64,000 nucleotides of DNA from Ereboglobus sp. PH5-10. Lineage in GTDB: Bacteria; Verrucomicrobiota; Verrucomicrobiia; Opitutales; Opitutaceae. The notes under the pieces were generated by a model, which worked only from the letters and a program-made list of their open reading frames with translations, had not been told where the DNA came from and did no database searches. The position numbers and the translations under genes were made by a program. The DNA lies in contig NZ_JAQFIP010000006.1 of NCBI RefSeq assembly GCF_029504735.1, positions 1-64,000 of the forward strand. Direction: 5' to 3'. This document shows, one piece after another, positions 21,624 through 31,994 of the stretch. Numbering within the stretch: the first letter of the stretch is position 1; the number at the start of each line of letters is the position of its first letter.

Positions 21624-22766
21624 TCAGGGGGCCAGTTTCCATTTCGCCTGTCGCAGCACGGCGCGAGGGGATTCCTTTAATTGCTCATACCAGACGGTGA
21701 GGAGCGTGCCGTCGTCGAGTTCGACAGTGCTGGGATAGCCGAGGTCCCAAGAGTCGCCGTCGCTCGAAATGTCGATGGGCGGGCCCCAGGTTTTTCCGTT
21801 GTCCGTGCTGACGCGGGCCTGGTTGCCAAAGGGCGCGCGCCGATAGCCGTAAGTCATCACGAGGCGGTTGTCGCGCAAGCGCAGCAGGTGCGAGGGCAAA
21901 CCCCACACGCCAATGGGACGGGGCTCGGTCCATGTCCTGCCGCCATCCGCTGACTCGGCCTGGAGGGTTTCGCGATTGTTGTTTTTGTTGTGGGTGCGAA
22001 TCTGCGCGATAAGCGTGCCGTCGCCGGCTTCGACGGCGTGCAGCTCATGATAATTGGCCGCGCTGTCCCCGGGGCGCGCGGGGATTTCCGCCAGCCATTG
22101 CCAGGTGAGGCCGTCGTCGCGGGACTCGGCGACGCCGATTTTCCTCCCGTTGGACTCGAGCTGTTTTCCGGCGTAGAGCAGGCGTCCGTCCTTGAGCTGG
22201 ATGGGGCCGTGCGGGCTGTTGACGATGGTGGGGATGGGTGGCGACCAGGTTTTCCCGCCATCGGTGCTGCGGATGAGCCACTCGCCCAGTTGCGATTTCC
22301 TTTCCGCGTCGTCCATCCAGGCGTGGGCGGCCCGCCACGCCGGCAGGCGGCCTTCGCGCACATGCGAACTTTTTTTGCCCGAGAGGACGACGTCGAGCTG
22401 CCGTTCATAATAGGAGGAGGTGAAGGTGGTGACGAGCAGGGTGCCTTTCGCCGTTTCCAGCACGCCGGCGTCGCGATCGTCCAGCGCGGTGTCAAGCAGC
22501 ACGCGGGGCCATGACCATGTGCGCCCCTCATCCCGCGAGGTCATGGCGACCACTTGGCCAAAGGGATCAACATGCCCGTCCCGCCCGCCGGACCAGACGA
22601 CCCAAAGTTCATTGTTGCCGCGGCGAGCCACGGTGGGCCAGCCATGATAATACTCCGGCTGCAGGCTAATGACCTTGGTTTCAAGAATGACGGCAGTCTC
22701 GCCCGATGCGATCAAGGCGGGGAGAAACAGCAGGGGAAGAAATATTCGGGGGTTTATGCGTTTCAC
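21624..22766 (-). CDS. Secreted sialidase-type (BNR/Asp-box) exo-glycosidase
   Basis: 380 residues from a GTG at 22766, preferred because it gives a compact signal peptide (KRINPRIFLPLLFLPALIAS); ATG 22835 would add 23 residues that run into the prfB terminator. Five Asp-boxes are visible: SRDEGRTW, STDGGKTW, SRDDGLTW, SADGGRTW and STDNGKTW. These fit a six-bladed sialidase-like propeller. Likely removes sialic acid or a related sugar from host or plant glycans outside the cytoplasm; the exact specificity is open. No adjacent sialic-acid catabolic genes. Confidence 0.85.
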   Translation of the reverse strand: MKRINPRIFLPLLFLPALIASGETAVILETKVISLQPEYYHGWPTVARRGNNELWVVWSGGRDGHVDPFGQVVAMTSRDEGRTWSWPRVLLDTALDDRDAGVLETAKGTLLVTTFTSSYYERQLDVVLSGKKSSHVREGRLPAWRAAHAWMDDAERKSQLGEWLIRSTDGGKTWSPPIPTIVNSPHGPIQLKDGRLLYAGKQLESNGRKIGVAESRDDGLTWQWLAEIPARPGDSAANYHELHAVEAGDGTLIAQIRTHNKNNNRETLQAESADGGRTWTEPRPIGVWGLPSHLLRLRDNRLVMTYGYRRAPFGNQARVSTDNGKTWGPPIDISSDGDSWDLGYPSTVELDDGTLLTVWYEQLKESPRAVLRQAKWKLAP

Positions 22767-22833
22767 GTTGATAACCAAGAGGCGGGAAATCGAGAGGTCA
22801 ATTTGGAACGGCTCGACAGGGAAAACCGCCGCC

Positions 22834-22861
22834 AAAAAAGAAAGCGACCCCGTGGGATCGC
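22834..22861 (-). terminator. Intrinsic terminator of prfB
   Basis: On the minus strand GCGATCCC and GGGGTCGC form a stem with one irregular pair, followed by TTTCTTTTTT. It starts 16 bp after the prfB stop. Confidence 0.8.
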
Positions 22862-22876
22862 CTCCGTTTTTATAAA

Positions 22877-24023
22877 TCAGTCATCGTCCACCTTGATGTC
22901 CTTGTTGCGGTGGCGCGGACTGCCGGCGCGAAGCCAGCCGTTGACGAAGCGGTCGATGTCGCCGTCGAGCACGCCTTGCGTGTCACTGGTTTCGACGCCG
23001 GTGCGCAAGTCCTTCACCATCTGATACGGTTGCAAAACGTAACTGCGGATCTGGCTGCCCCAGCCGATCTCGCCTTTCTCGCCGTAGAATCTCTCCATCT
23101 CGCTGCGCTGCTCGTCGAGCCGGCGCTCGTAGAGGCGCGCCTTCAGGACGCTCATCGCGCTGGCGCGGTTCTTGATTTGCGAGCGTTCGTTTTGGCAGAC
23201 CACAACCATGCCGGTCGGGATGTGCGTGATGCGCACCGCCGAGTCGGTCGTGTTGACGCCCTGGCCGCCCTTGCCGGAGGAGCGGTAAACGTCCACGCGG
23301 ATTTCGGTTTCGGGAATGTCGACCTTGATGTCGTCGTCGATTTCGGCGACAACGTCCACCGCGCAAAAGGAGGTGTGGCGTCGTTTGTTCGAATCGAACG
23401 GGCTGATGCGCACGAGCCGGTGCACGCCGCGCTCAGCGTTCACGTAACCGTAGGCGTTTTCGCCCTTGATGAGGAGCGTGGCGCGGCTGATGCCGGCCTG
23501 GTCGCCGGGCTGCACATCCTGCACCTCGACCGCGAAGCCGCGGCGCTCGGCCCAGCGCGAATACATGCGGAAAAGCATGTCGGCCCAATCGTTCGACTCG
23601 GTGCCGCCCGCGCCGGCCTGGATGGAGAGGATGGCGTTGTTTTTGTCGAACTGGCCGGTGAGGTAGGAGGCGATTTCGAGCTTGTCGAGCTCCACGACCA
23701 TCGCGGCGGCGGTGGTTTCGAGCTCTTTTTCAAACTCGGCCTGCTCGGCGCCCTCGGAGGCTTCGGCGAGCTCGACCATCACGTCGAGATCGTCCGCCCT
23801 TTTCTTAAAGGCGACGACGGGCACGACCGCGCTTTTAAGCCGGTTGAGATTGGCGATGTGTTTTTGCGCGCGCTCGTTGTTGTCCCAAAAATCGGGCGCG
23901 CCCATTTGCGCTTCGAGCGCCTCTATTTCGCGGGTCTTTTGGTCGACGTCAAAGAAACCTCCATAAATGACCGGCTCGCTTTTTTATGTATTCGATGTGG
24001 GAAAATGTTTCTGGTGTGATCAT
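22877..24023 (-). CDS. prfB: Peptide chain release factor 2, with +1 programmed frameshift
   Basis: 381 residues if the shift is made. Codons 1-24 run from ATG 24023 to CTT (23954-23952), followed by an in-frame TGA. Skipping the T at 23951 continues the second frame from GAC 23950 to the stop at 22877. The upstream peptide ([14 protein letters not shown] then [10 protein letters not shown]) and its continuation [22 protein letters not shown] align with the RF2 N-terminus. Downstream landmarks are SPF in [15 protein letters not shown] (UGA/UAA recognition) and GGQ in [17 protein letters not shown] naive call starting at 23905 would lose 39 residues. The shift autoregulates RF2 level. Confidence 0.95.
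23948..23960 (-). promoter_or_regulatory. RF2 +1 recoding site
   Basis: The minus strand reads GGAGGTTTCTTTGAC from about 23962: an internal Shine-Dalgarno-like GGAGGT two bases before the slippery CTT, followed by TGA and then C, a weak stop context. This is the canonical arrangement of prfB frameshift signals; low RF2 slows termination at TGA and favours the shift. Confidence 0.93.
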
Positions 24024-24301
24024 GATGTTGTTTGTGAGCCGCACATGGCGGCACGCGGGCGCGCAAGGCGCAAGGGGAAATTTGATTCGGAAAAAATCTT
24101 CGCAAAAACGAAATGCGGGCTTGGCAACCGGTTCTCGCGCGCCGCAAAATGTGTGTTACTCGAAGGCAAAGCCGCTTTTCGCCCACGGCGAAAGACAGTC
24201 GTTTGAAATTACACGCAGCGACGTTTGTTTTGCCACTAGAGTCCTTACGCGGGACGCAGCGCGTGTCGCCCAACAGCAATTATCAAAAGAAAGGACATTG
24301 T

Positions 24302-25732
<1,431 letters not shown>

Positions 25733-25787
25733 TTTGGAGACACGCGGGGCGTTGCGCGGCAACGCCCCCGCGGGCGGGAGCGGCAGC

Positions 25788-26861
25788 TTACCGCGGATAG
25801 CTGCCAAGCCATTTGACCATTGTGCAATACTGGCGCATCTCGGCGATGGCCTCGCGCATCTCGGGGTCGTCAATATGGCCGCCCGTGTCGATGTAGAAGT
25901 AATAATCCCACGCCTTGCGGCGGCTCGGGCGTGATTCGATTTTTGAAAGGTTGATTCCGCGCTTCGACAGGGGCTCGACCATTTTCAAGAGCGTCCCCGA
26001 GTGCAGGGCGGCGTTTTCGTCGAGCAAAACCAGCAGGCTTGTCATGTCGCGACCTCCGCCAACCGCGCCCGACGGCTCGCGGCCGATCACGAAGAAACGC
26101 GTCATGTTGTTCGCCTTGTCCTCAATGTTGCGCGCCAGGATCGGAACGCCATAGCGCACGGACGCGAGCTCGTTGGCGACGGCCGCCGCGCCGGGTTGTT
26201 CGGACGCGATTTGAACAGCGCGCGCGGTGCTCGACGCATCGCACAACTCGACATTCGGCAGGTGGCGTTGCAACCAGAGCCGGCATTGCGCAAGCGCCTG
26301 ATCCTTCGAGTAAACTTTTTTGATTTGGTCGAGCGGCTCGTTCGTGATCAGGCAGTAGGAAATTTCCATGTAGAGCTGCGCGACGATTTTCAGCTCCGAG
26401 GAGACAAATTGGTCGATCGCGTCGCGCACGGAACCGTCGGTTGAGTTTTCAATCGGGATGATGCCGTAATCGACCTCCTTTTTTTCCACCGCGGTGAAAA
26501 TGTCCGCAAACGAAGTCATGGCGTGGTAGTCCACGCTCGATCCGAATTTCCTGATGGCGGCTTGGTGGCTGTTTGTCGATTCGGGGCCGAGGTAGGCAAT
26601 CTGCAACGGCTTTTCGAGCGCGATGGCCGCCGACATAATTTCGCAGTAAATCGCCTTCAGCGCGTCGTTTTTAATCGGACCCTTGCTGAGCGATGTGACT
26701 TTGCGCAGCACTTCCGCCTCGCGCTCGGCCACGTAGATTTTACCGCCGACGCTGCGCTTGGCCTTGCCGATTTCGGCGGCCAGGGCGAGGCGTTCGTTGA
26801 TCAATTCGACAAGCTGGCGATCAATGACGTCGATTTTTTCGCGAAACGGGGTGAGGTCCAT
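25788..26861 (-). CDS. pheA: Chorismate mutase/prephenate dehydratase (P-protein)
   Basis: 357 residues. Residues ~1-85 are an AroQ chorismate mutase (EKIDVIDRQLVELINERLALAAEIGKAK); ~87-265 are prephenate dehydratase (AYLGPESTNSHQAA, IPIENSTDGSV, and the active-site TRFFVIG); ~270-350 are an ACT domain with the ESRP phenylalanine-binding motif. Makes phenylpyruvate from chorismate and is expected to be feedback-inhibited by phenylalanine. It lies 23 bp downstream of scpB on the same strand, in the order hisA, scpB, pheA. Confidence 0.96.
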   Translation of the reverse strand: MDLTPFREKIDVIDRQLVELINERLALAAEIGKAKRSVGGKIYVAEREAEVLRKVTSLSKGPIKNDALKAIYCEIMSAAIALEKPLQIAYLGPESTNSHQAAIRKFGSSVDYHAMTSFADIFTAVEKKEVDYGIIPIENSTDGSVRDAIDQFVSSELKIVAQLYMEISYCLITNEPLDQIKKVYSKDQALAQCRLWLQRHLPNVELCDASSTARAVQIASEQPGAAAVANELASVRYGVPILARNIEDKANNMTRFFVIGREPSGAVGGGRDMTSLLVLLDENAALHSGTLLKMVEPLSKRGINLSKIESRPSRRKAWDYYFYIDTGGHIDDPEMREAIAEMRQYCTMVKWLGSYPR

Positions 26862-26884
26862 GGATGCGGGTTGTTGCGGAAAAA

Positions 26885-27973
26885 CTATTCGGATTTTTCA
26901 GGCTCTTCGGAATCGGGATTATCCGGCTGATCGGTCGGATCGGGCAGGGGCGCGACTTCCTCGGCGGAAGCCGCCACCGCCGCGAACGGCGGGGTCGAGT
27001 GGTCCCCGACACTCACTTCCGCGAGATTCGGCGACTCGCCCTCGCCCTCTTCGAGCGGCAGGCCCATGTCGGCGTCGGAGGGCGGCGTGACTTTCGCCGA
27101 ATTTTGCAGCCACGCGTCGATCTGGCGCGGCGAGAGCACGTCGGACGCGGGCAGCTCGACGAGCGACTTCACGCCGACGAATTCGAGAAACTTGTCCGTC
27201 GTGCCGTATTGCAACGGACGTCCGGGCAAATCAGCGCGACCCGTGATATAAACGAGTTCGCGCTCAATCAGCTTGTTCAGGCCGGCGTCGGCGGACACAC
27301 CGCGAATGGATTCGATCTCACTGCGCGTCACGGGCTGGCGGTAGGCGACGATCGCGAGTGTTTCAAGGGCCGACTGGGAGAGCCTCACTGGCGGCGGTTC
27401 GTCGCGCATAATGCGAATCCAGCGCGCAAAGCGCGGATGTGTCATGAGCCGGTAGCCGGCGGGGCCCTCAACAAGAATATAAATGTCGTTTGCCTCCTGC
27501 AGCTCGACGGCGATGGCGTCCATCGCCTCTCGAATTTGCGCCGCGGTGATGAGCGAGGGCACGCCCTTGTAAAGCTCCTCGTCCGAGTCCTCGGGGAATT
27601 GCACAACAACCTCCGCGGCATCATCGGCGGGCGGTTGCGGTTCACCGTCCTGCGGCTTCTCTTCGGTTGATGGTTCAGACCGCAGCTCGGCGGGTTTCAA
27701 CGAAGGCGCCTCGGGATCGGGAGCCGGCTCCGGCTCGCGTCCGGCGGGCGTGGCGGCGGATGTGTCAGCGGTTTCCCCAACATCATCGGCGGGCGCGTCC
27801 GTTGCGGCGTCATCCGGCGGCACGGCAATCGGCGGCGCCTCCCCGTCATTTTCGACTGCGACGGGCGCTTGTTCGTGAAAACGCGCAAAAATATCCTGCA
27901 CGTCCTTGATGGAAAGTGCCTGGCTGGAGGAAAACAGGAGTGCGCGAAGCACCTTTTGCAGATTGAAAGCCAT
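26885..27973 (-). CDS. scpB: Segregation and condensation protein B with long acidic insert
   Basis: 362 residues, against ~180-220 for typical ScpB. The winged-helix core is present (RALLFSSSQALSIKDVQDIF; QSALETLAIVAYRQPVTRSEIESIRGVSAD; GRPLQYGTTDKFLEFVGVKSL). Within the first winged helix an Asp/Pro/Ala/Glu-rich stretch (~residues 36-130, such as PPDDAATDAPADDVGETAD) is inserted, and a second acidic tail follows the core (PLPDPTDQPDNPDSEEPEKSE). ScpB works with ScpA and SMC in chromosome segregation. scpA is not in the window. Confidence 0.92.
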   Translation of the reverse strand: MAFNLQKVLRALLFSSSQALSIKDVQDIFARFHEQAPVAVENDGEAPPIAVPPDDAATDAPADDVGETADTSAATPAGREPEPAPDPEAPSLKPAELRSEPSTEEKPQDGEPQPPADDAAEVVVQFPEDSDEELYKGVPSLITAAQIREAMDAIAVELQEANDIYILVEGPAGYRLMTHPRFARWIRIMRDEPPPVRLSQSALETLAIVAYRQPVTRSEIESIRGVSADAGLNKLIERELVYITGRADLPGRPLQYGTTDKFLEFVGVKSLVELPASDVLSPRQIDAWLQNSAKVTPPSDADMGLPLEEGEGESPNLAEVSVGDHSTPPFAAVAASAEEVAPLPDPTDQPDNPDSEEPEKSE

Positions 27974-28079
27974 TGATAAAAACGAGCCAAAAATGAATGA
28001 GCCGCCCCGCCCCGAAGCAATAACGAAAAAAACGGGCCGCCCGACGCCGGCCTCGTTTCAAAACTGAATGAACTTCGGA

Positions 28080-28808
28080 CTACGCTCGCGCGTCCGCAAT
28101 TGCCTGCGCGAGATCAACGCGTTTTTCGTAAATCGCCTTGCCTATGATCACGCCGTCAAGGTTGGCGTGGCGTTTTGCGAGCGCGCCAAGCGCGCCGACA
28201 TCGCCTTGTTGCGACACGCCGCCGGAGGCGATCACGCCGCATTTGACGGTTTTCAGCATCGCTTCCTGCGCGGCGAGATTCGGGCCGGTCAGCATGCCGT
28301 CGGTGCCGATGTCCGTGTAGATGAGCGTGGACACGCCGAGCGCGTCCATGCGTTGCGCAAGCGCCAGCGCGCTCGTGCCGGTCGTGGAAACCCAGCCCTT
28401 GACCGCGACCATGCCGTCCTTCGCGTCGATGCCGACGGCGATTTTCGAGCCAAACACGCCAACCAGCTCGCGCACAAACTCCTCGCTTTCCGCCGCGCGC
28501 GTGCCGACCACGACACGCGACACGCCAAGCGCCAGCGCGCGTTCCACGGCCTCGCGCGAGCGCATGCCCCCGCCCAGCTGCACCTTCATTCCGGCGGCGA
28601 CGATTTCGCGCACCGCGGCCAGGTTTTGCGACTCTCCGGAAAACGCGCCGTCGAGATCGACCACATGCACCCAGTCCGAGCCGGCGGCCTCGAATTGCGT
28701 CGCGATCGCGGCGGGGTTTTCCGAGTAGATTGTCTGCTGGTCCGCGCGACCCTGTGTGAGGCGCACGCAACGCCCGCCCTTGATGTCTATGGCTGGATAA
28801 ATTGTCAT
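28080..28808 (-). CDS. hisA: Phosphoribosylformimino-5-aminoimidazole carboxamide ribotide isomerase
   Basis: 242 residues from ATG 28808, which begins MTIYPAIDIKGGRCVRL; an upstream ATG at 28946 is not supported. HisA TIM barrel: catalytic Asp in PAIDIKGG, VHVVDLDGA, VQLGGGMRS, the second catalytic Asp in TDIGTDGMLTGPN, and VIASGGVS. Fourth-committed-step isomerase of histidine synthesis. No other his genes are adjacent. It is 106 bp upstream of scpB on the same strand. Confidence 0.95.
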   Translation of the reverse strand: MTIYPAIDIKGGRCVRLTQGRADQQTIYSENPAAIATQFEAAGSDWVHVVDLDGAFSGESQNLAAVREIVAAGMKVQLGGGMRSREAVERALALGVSRVVVGTRAAESEEFVRELVGVFGSKIAVGIDAKDGMVAVKGWVSTTGTSALALAQRMDALGVSTLIYTDIGTDGMLTGPNLAAQEAMLKTVKCGVIASGGVSQQGDVGALGALAKRHANLDGVIIGKAIYEKRVDLAQAIADARA

Positions 28809-28969
28809 GGTCGAAAGCGCGTAAAACGCCCCCAAACCCTCCCTGTTGCAAAGATAAACTGCGGGGAAGGTTAAAAAAAATCGTTGCGCGCTCCAGACTC
28901 TTGCGAATACGCGCATTATGTTGCACTTCGCACTTCCCTTGGACACCGCTTTTCCTTAACTCTCCCAAC

Positions 28970-29803
28970 ATGCAAACAATCGGCGAACGACTTGAAGAGG
29001 CCCGCAAGCGCAAGGGCGTTTCCATCCGCGAGGCCGCGGAAGCCACGAAGATTCGCGGCGAGTATCTGCACAAATTTGAATCCAACCAATACGACATCCG
29101 CCTGCCGGAGATTTATGTGCGCGGATTTCTCCGTTCGTATGCCAATTTCCTGAAGCTGCCCGCCGATCAAATCATCGCCGATTACAACGCCCTGCACCAC
29201 GGAGAGGCCAAGTCCAGCCGCTCGATGAGCCGGGAAGTTTACGGGCGCATGGACATCTCGACCAGCAAGGACAAGGAAACCAAGGACCCGCTCACCGGGG
29301 GAACCACCCCGCCCATGCCCGGCGTCTCCGGCGAACCCGCCGCGACCACGCGCAACCCCGCCACGTTTGTGCCGCCGCACTCGCCGGGCTCCTCGCTCGA
29401 CAAAAAACTCCTTATCAAGCTCGGCGCGATCATTGGCGTGATCGCGGCCATAATCATCCTGATCGTTGTTCTTCTCAGCAACGGCGGCTCGTCGGCATCC
29501 GCGCCCAAGGAAACATGGGTGCAGGCGCAGGCGGGCGAGGCCACGATCACAATCACCGCGAAGGATCTCCCGGTTGAGGTGAAAGTCACCTCAAAGGACA
29601 CCCAGCCGGACGGAAGCGCCATCACCTATTACCAGGGCACGATTCCCGTCGGAGAGGCGCGCGCCATTCCGCGCCGCACGGACATCATTATCGAGTGCAC
29701 GCATCCGGAAAACCTGCTTCTGACCGTTGGCAACTGGACAGGACAGCTCACCGACCCCGCAACAGGCCGGCTAATGACGCGCGGACAAATCAACAAACAA
29801 TAG
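28970..29803 (+). CDS. RodZ-like HTH/DUF4115 membrane protein
   Basis: 277 residues from ATG 28970. Cytoplasmic helix-turn-helix (~1-75: TIGERLEEARKRKGVSIREAAE, with the RodZ-typical RLPEIYVRGFLRSYANFL), a Pro/Thr/Ser-rich linker, one TM (~LIKLGAIIGVIAAIIILIVV) and a beta-rich DUF4115 domain. Members link the MreB cytoskeleton to cell shape, or act as membrane-bound regulators. Start is supported by family alignment; a clean terminator follows. Confidence 0.87.
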   Translation: MQTIGERLEEARKRKGVSIREAAEATKIRGEYLHKFESNQYDIRLPEIYVRGFLRSYANFLKLPADQIIADYNALHHGEAKSSRSMSREVYGRMDISTSKDKETKDPLTGGTTPPMPGVSGEPAATTRNPATFVPPHSPGSSLDKKLLIKLGAIIGVIAAIIILIVVLLSNGGSSASAPKETWVQAQAGEATITITAKDLPVEVKVTSKDTQPDGSAITYYQGTIPVGEARAIPRRTDIIIECTHPENLLLTVGNWTGQLTDPATGRLMTRGQINKQ

Positions 29804-29839
29804 TCCGCCTCCACCCATTCCCGGAAAAGAATCCCCGTT

Positions 29840-29872
29840 AAAAAACGCACCGGTCAACCCGGTGCGTTTTTT
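29840..29872 (+). terminator. Intrinsic terminator after the RodZ-like gene
   Basis: Perfect stem ACGCACCGG/CCGGTGCGT (29845-29853 with 29859-29867), five-base loop TCAAC, then a T-run; the upstream A-run makes it potentially bidirectional. Confidence 0.92.
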
Positions 29873-29959
29873 GATGACAAGGCATGCCGCGGGCAACTGG
29901 GCATTATTAGTCATGACAAACACGTTCGCATATATTTCATTTGCGTGAGATTTAAAAAA

Positions 29960-30664
29960 ATGACGCGGACACTTTCTGTTATTATTCCTTGTTACAACGA
30001 GCGCGCGACCATTCGCACGCTTGTCGACGCCGTGCTCAACTGCGGTGTGAACCCAATCGAAATCGTCGTTGTTGACGACGGCTCGACCGACGGCACCCGC
30101 GACGTGCTCGAAAGCGAAATTGCCCCGCTCGTTTCCAAGATTGTTTACCATGAGAAAAACCAGGGCAAAGGCGCCGCGCTGCGCACGGGCTTTCAACACG
30201 CCACAGGCGATTACGTGATCGTGCAGGACGCCGATCTTGAATACGACCCGCGCGAGCTTCCGCTCCTCATGCAGCCGCTCATCGACGGCAAGGCTGACGT
30301 TGTTTTCGGCTCGCGCTTCATGGGCGGCGCGCCCCACCGCGTGCTTTATTACTGGCACAGCCTCGGCAACAAGTTTCTCACGACGCTCTCAAACATGTTC
30401 ACCAACCTCAACCTCACGGACATGGAATGCTGCTACAAAATGTTCCGCCGCGAGGTTATTCAGGAAATCGCGCTCAAGGAAAACCGTTTCGGCTTCGAGC
30501 CCGAAGTCACCGCCAAGATCGCGCGCCGCCAGTTGCGCATTTACGAGGTCGGCGTCTCGTATTCGGGCCGCACTTACGCGGAGGGAAAAAAGATCGGCTG
30601 GCGCGACGGATTTCGCGCCATCTACGCCATCTTGAAATACAACATCTGGCACCGTCGCGGCTAA
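29960..30664 (+). CDS. Family 2 glycosyltransferase (dolichol-phosphate-mannose-synthase-like)
   Basis: 234 residues from ATG 29960; GTG 29945 is an alternative. GT-A fold: [35 protein letters not shown], the metal-site [13 protein letters not shown] and [10 protein letters not shown]. There is no C-terminal TM domain, so this is the short soluble DPM1-like type that transfers a sugar to a polyprenyl phosphate. Donor sugar not determinable. The gene is monocistronic, between the RodZ terminator and the convergent GNAT gene. Confidence 0.9.
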   Translation: MTRTLSVIIPCYNERATIRTLVDAVLNCGVNPIEIVVVDDGSTDGTRDVLESEIAPLVSKIVYHEKNQGKGAALRTGFQHATGDYVIVQDADLEYDPRELPLLMQPLIDGKADVVFGSRFMGGAPHRVLYYWHSLGNKFLTTLSNMFTNLNLTDMECCYKMFRREVIQEIALKENRFGFEPEVTAKIARRQLRIYEVGVSYSGRTYAEGKKIGWRDGFRAIYAILKYNIWHRRG

Positions 30665-30704
30665 GCGGCGTATCCAGTTTCTAGATACAAGCTCCGCCGT
30701 TTGA

Positions 30705-31172
30705 TCAAAGCATGAGGGTGAGGATGTCGCGCTTGTCGTCCTTGAAGCCGGCCTTCAAGTAAATCCCCATGGCTCTCTTGTTGTGATGATTCACCTCGAG
30801 CCGGACGGCAACCGCGCCCTCCCGACGCGCCCAATCGCCCACCATGTCCAGCGTTTGCGGAGCCAAACCCCTGCCGCGCGCGGCGGGCGCCAGGTAAAGC
30901 TCGTCGAGAAGCGCCACGCGCCCGCCAAATTCAAGGCTGTGCCAGAACACAACCACCGCATAACCGCCGGGCGCGCTCCCGGGCGCGGATGTGTTTTTCA
31001 GCAAAAACACACGTCCAAGCTGCGGCTCGCGCAACAACGCGCGCAACGCCGTCCGCACCGGCCCGGGGCGAAACTCGATTTGATCCTCCTTGTAAAACTC
31101 CCCTATCATCGCAAACAACGCGCCTTCGTCGGCGGAGCCGGCCCCGGTCCATTTCCAGTCAATCGTGTTCAT
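30705..31172 (-). CDS. GNAT-family N-acetyltransferase
   Basis: 155 residues from ATG 31172, which lies one base after the stop of the upstream gene (TAAAATG). Acetyl-CoA-binding motif A is LAPAARGRGLAPQTL, followed by AVAVRLEVNHHNKRAMGIYLKAGF (motif B). Substrate unknown. The tight spacing implies cotranscription and probably coupled translation with the DnaQ-like exonuclease gene. Confidence 0.88.
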   Translation of the reverse strand: MNTIDWKWTGAGSADEGALFAMIGEFYKEDQIEFRPGPVRTALRALLREPQLGRVFLLKNTSAPGSAPGGYAVVVFWHSLEFGGRVALLDELYLAPAARGRGLAPQTLDMVGDWARREGAVAVRLEVNHHNKRAMGIYLKAGFKDDKRDILTLML

Positions 31173-31173
31173 T

Positions 31174-31863
31174 TTAAAACAATTCCTCCTGCCGCATGGC
31201 ATCGCGTTTTTCGGGATTCGCCGTGCTTGTTTGCAAAAGCCACGGCACCGTCATGTTGGAAAACTCTGCTCGTCGCCCGAGCGAAACCAGCAACAACGCC
31301 GCCGCGAGCGCGTCGTAGAGCGCGGCATGGTAGCGCCGCCGTCCCTCGGGACAATGCTCCGCCGCCATCAGGTCGAGCTCCGCCTGCAAGCCAAACGCCG
31401 CCACGAGTGTTTCCAACCGGCAGGATTTGAGCTGCGGGAAAACCTCCGCATACAAACGCCCCGTGTCAATCCACGGCCCCCACTCGGCGGTTGCATGCGA
31501 GCCGCCGCGCGCAAAATCGGGCGACTGACGCGAATAGGGCCACGCGGATTTGATGAGCGAGTTTTCCGCGTGCGCAAAATGCGCCCCGAGCGGCCCCGTC
31601 TCGCGCAATCCCGCAAAATAGGCGAACTCCCCGTCCGTCGCAAACGGCTCGGAATGCGCGACCAATCCCGCCGTGAGGCCGTGGATCGCCGCGTCCTCAT
31701 TGCGCACGCGACCGGTCGCCCGGCAAAACCGCGTGCGCGTTCTTTCAACACGACCACCCCGCAGGGTAACCACGCCGTATTCAAGAATTCCGGACGCAAT
31801 ACTCCCCTCGAAATCAATGAAGTGAATGGGAATCTCGGTCCAGCGCATGGTGATCACAGACAA
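31174..31863 (-). CDS. DnaQ/DEDD-type 3'-5' exonuclease
   Basis: 229 residues; an in-frame ATG at 31848 (MRWTEIPIHFIDFEGS) is an alternative start. The exonuclease core is IHFIDFEGSIASGI (first metal-binding Asp and Glu), GAHFAHAENSLIKS (motif II, with Glu-Asn where Asn-Ala is usual) and RRYHAALYDALAAALLL (motif III, His and Asp). Resembles epsilon-subunit/exonuclease domains acting alone. The altered motif II is worth noting. Its stop nearly abuts the GNAT start. Confidence 0.82.
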   Translation of the reverse strand: MSVITMRWTEIPIHFIDFEGSIASGILEYGVVTLRGGRVERTRTRFCRATGRVRNEDAAIHGLTAGLVAHSEPFATDGEFAYFAGLRETGPLGAHFAHAENSLIKSAWPYSRQSPDFARGGSHATAEWGPWIDTGRLYAEVFPQLKSCRLETLVAAFGLQAELDLMAAEHCPEGRRRYHAALYDALAAALLLVSLGRRAEFSNMTVPWLLQTSTANPEKRDAMRQEELF

Positions 31864-31994
31864 AAATGAAAATCCCGGGATAATTCAACAACAGCAATCG
31901 AAGCCGCAAACGCGCGCCCTGCTTTTAAAAATCATTCATTTGCTTGACCCTTCCCGTCCGTGCGCGAGACGCTTTGCGTTTTTCCTAAAACATC

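Noticed and set aside
22877-23905. RF2 starting at the ATG at 23905
   Set aside because: This start drops the conserved N-terminal helices; a canonical +1 frameshift site upstream restores them.
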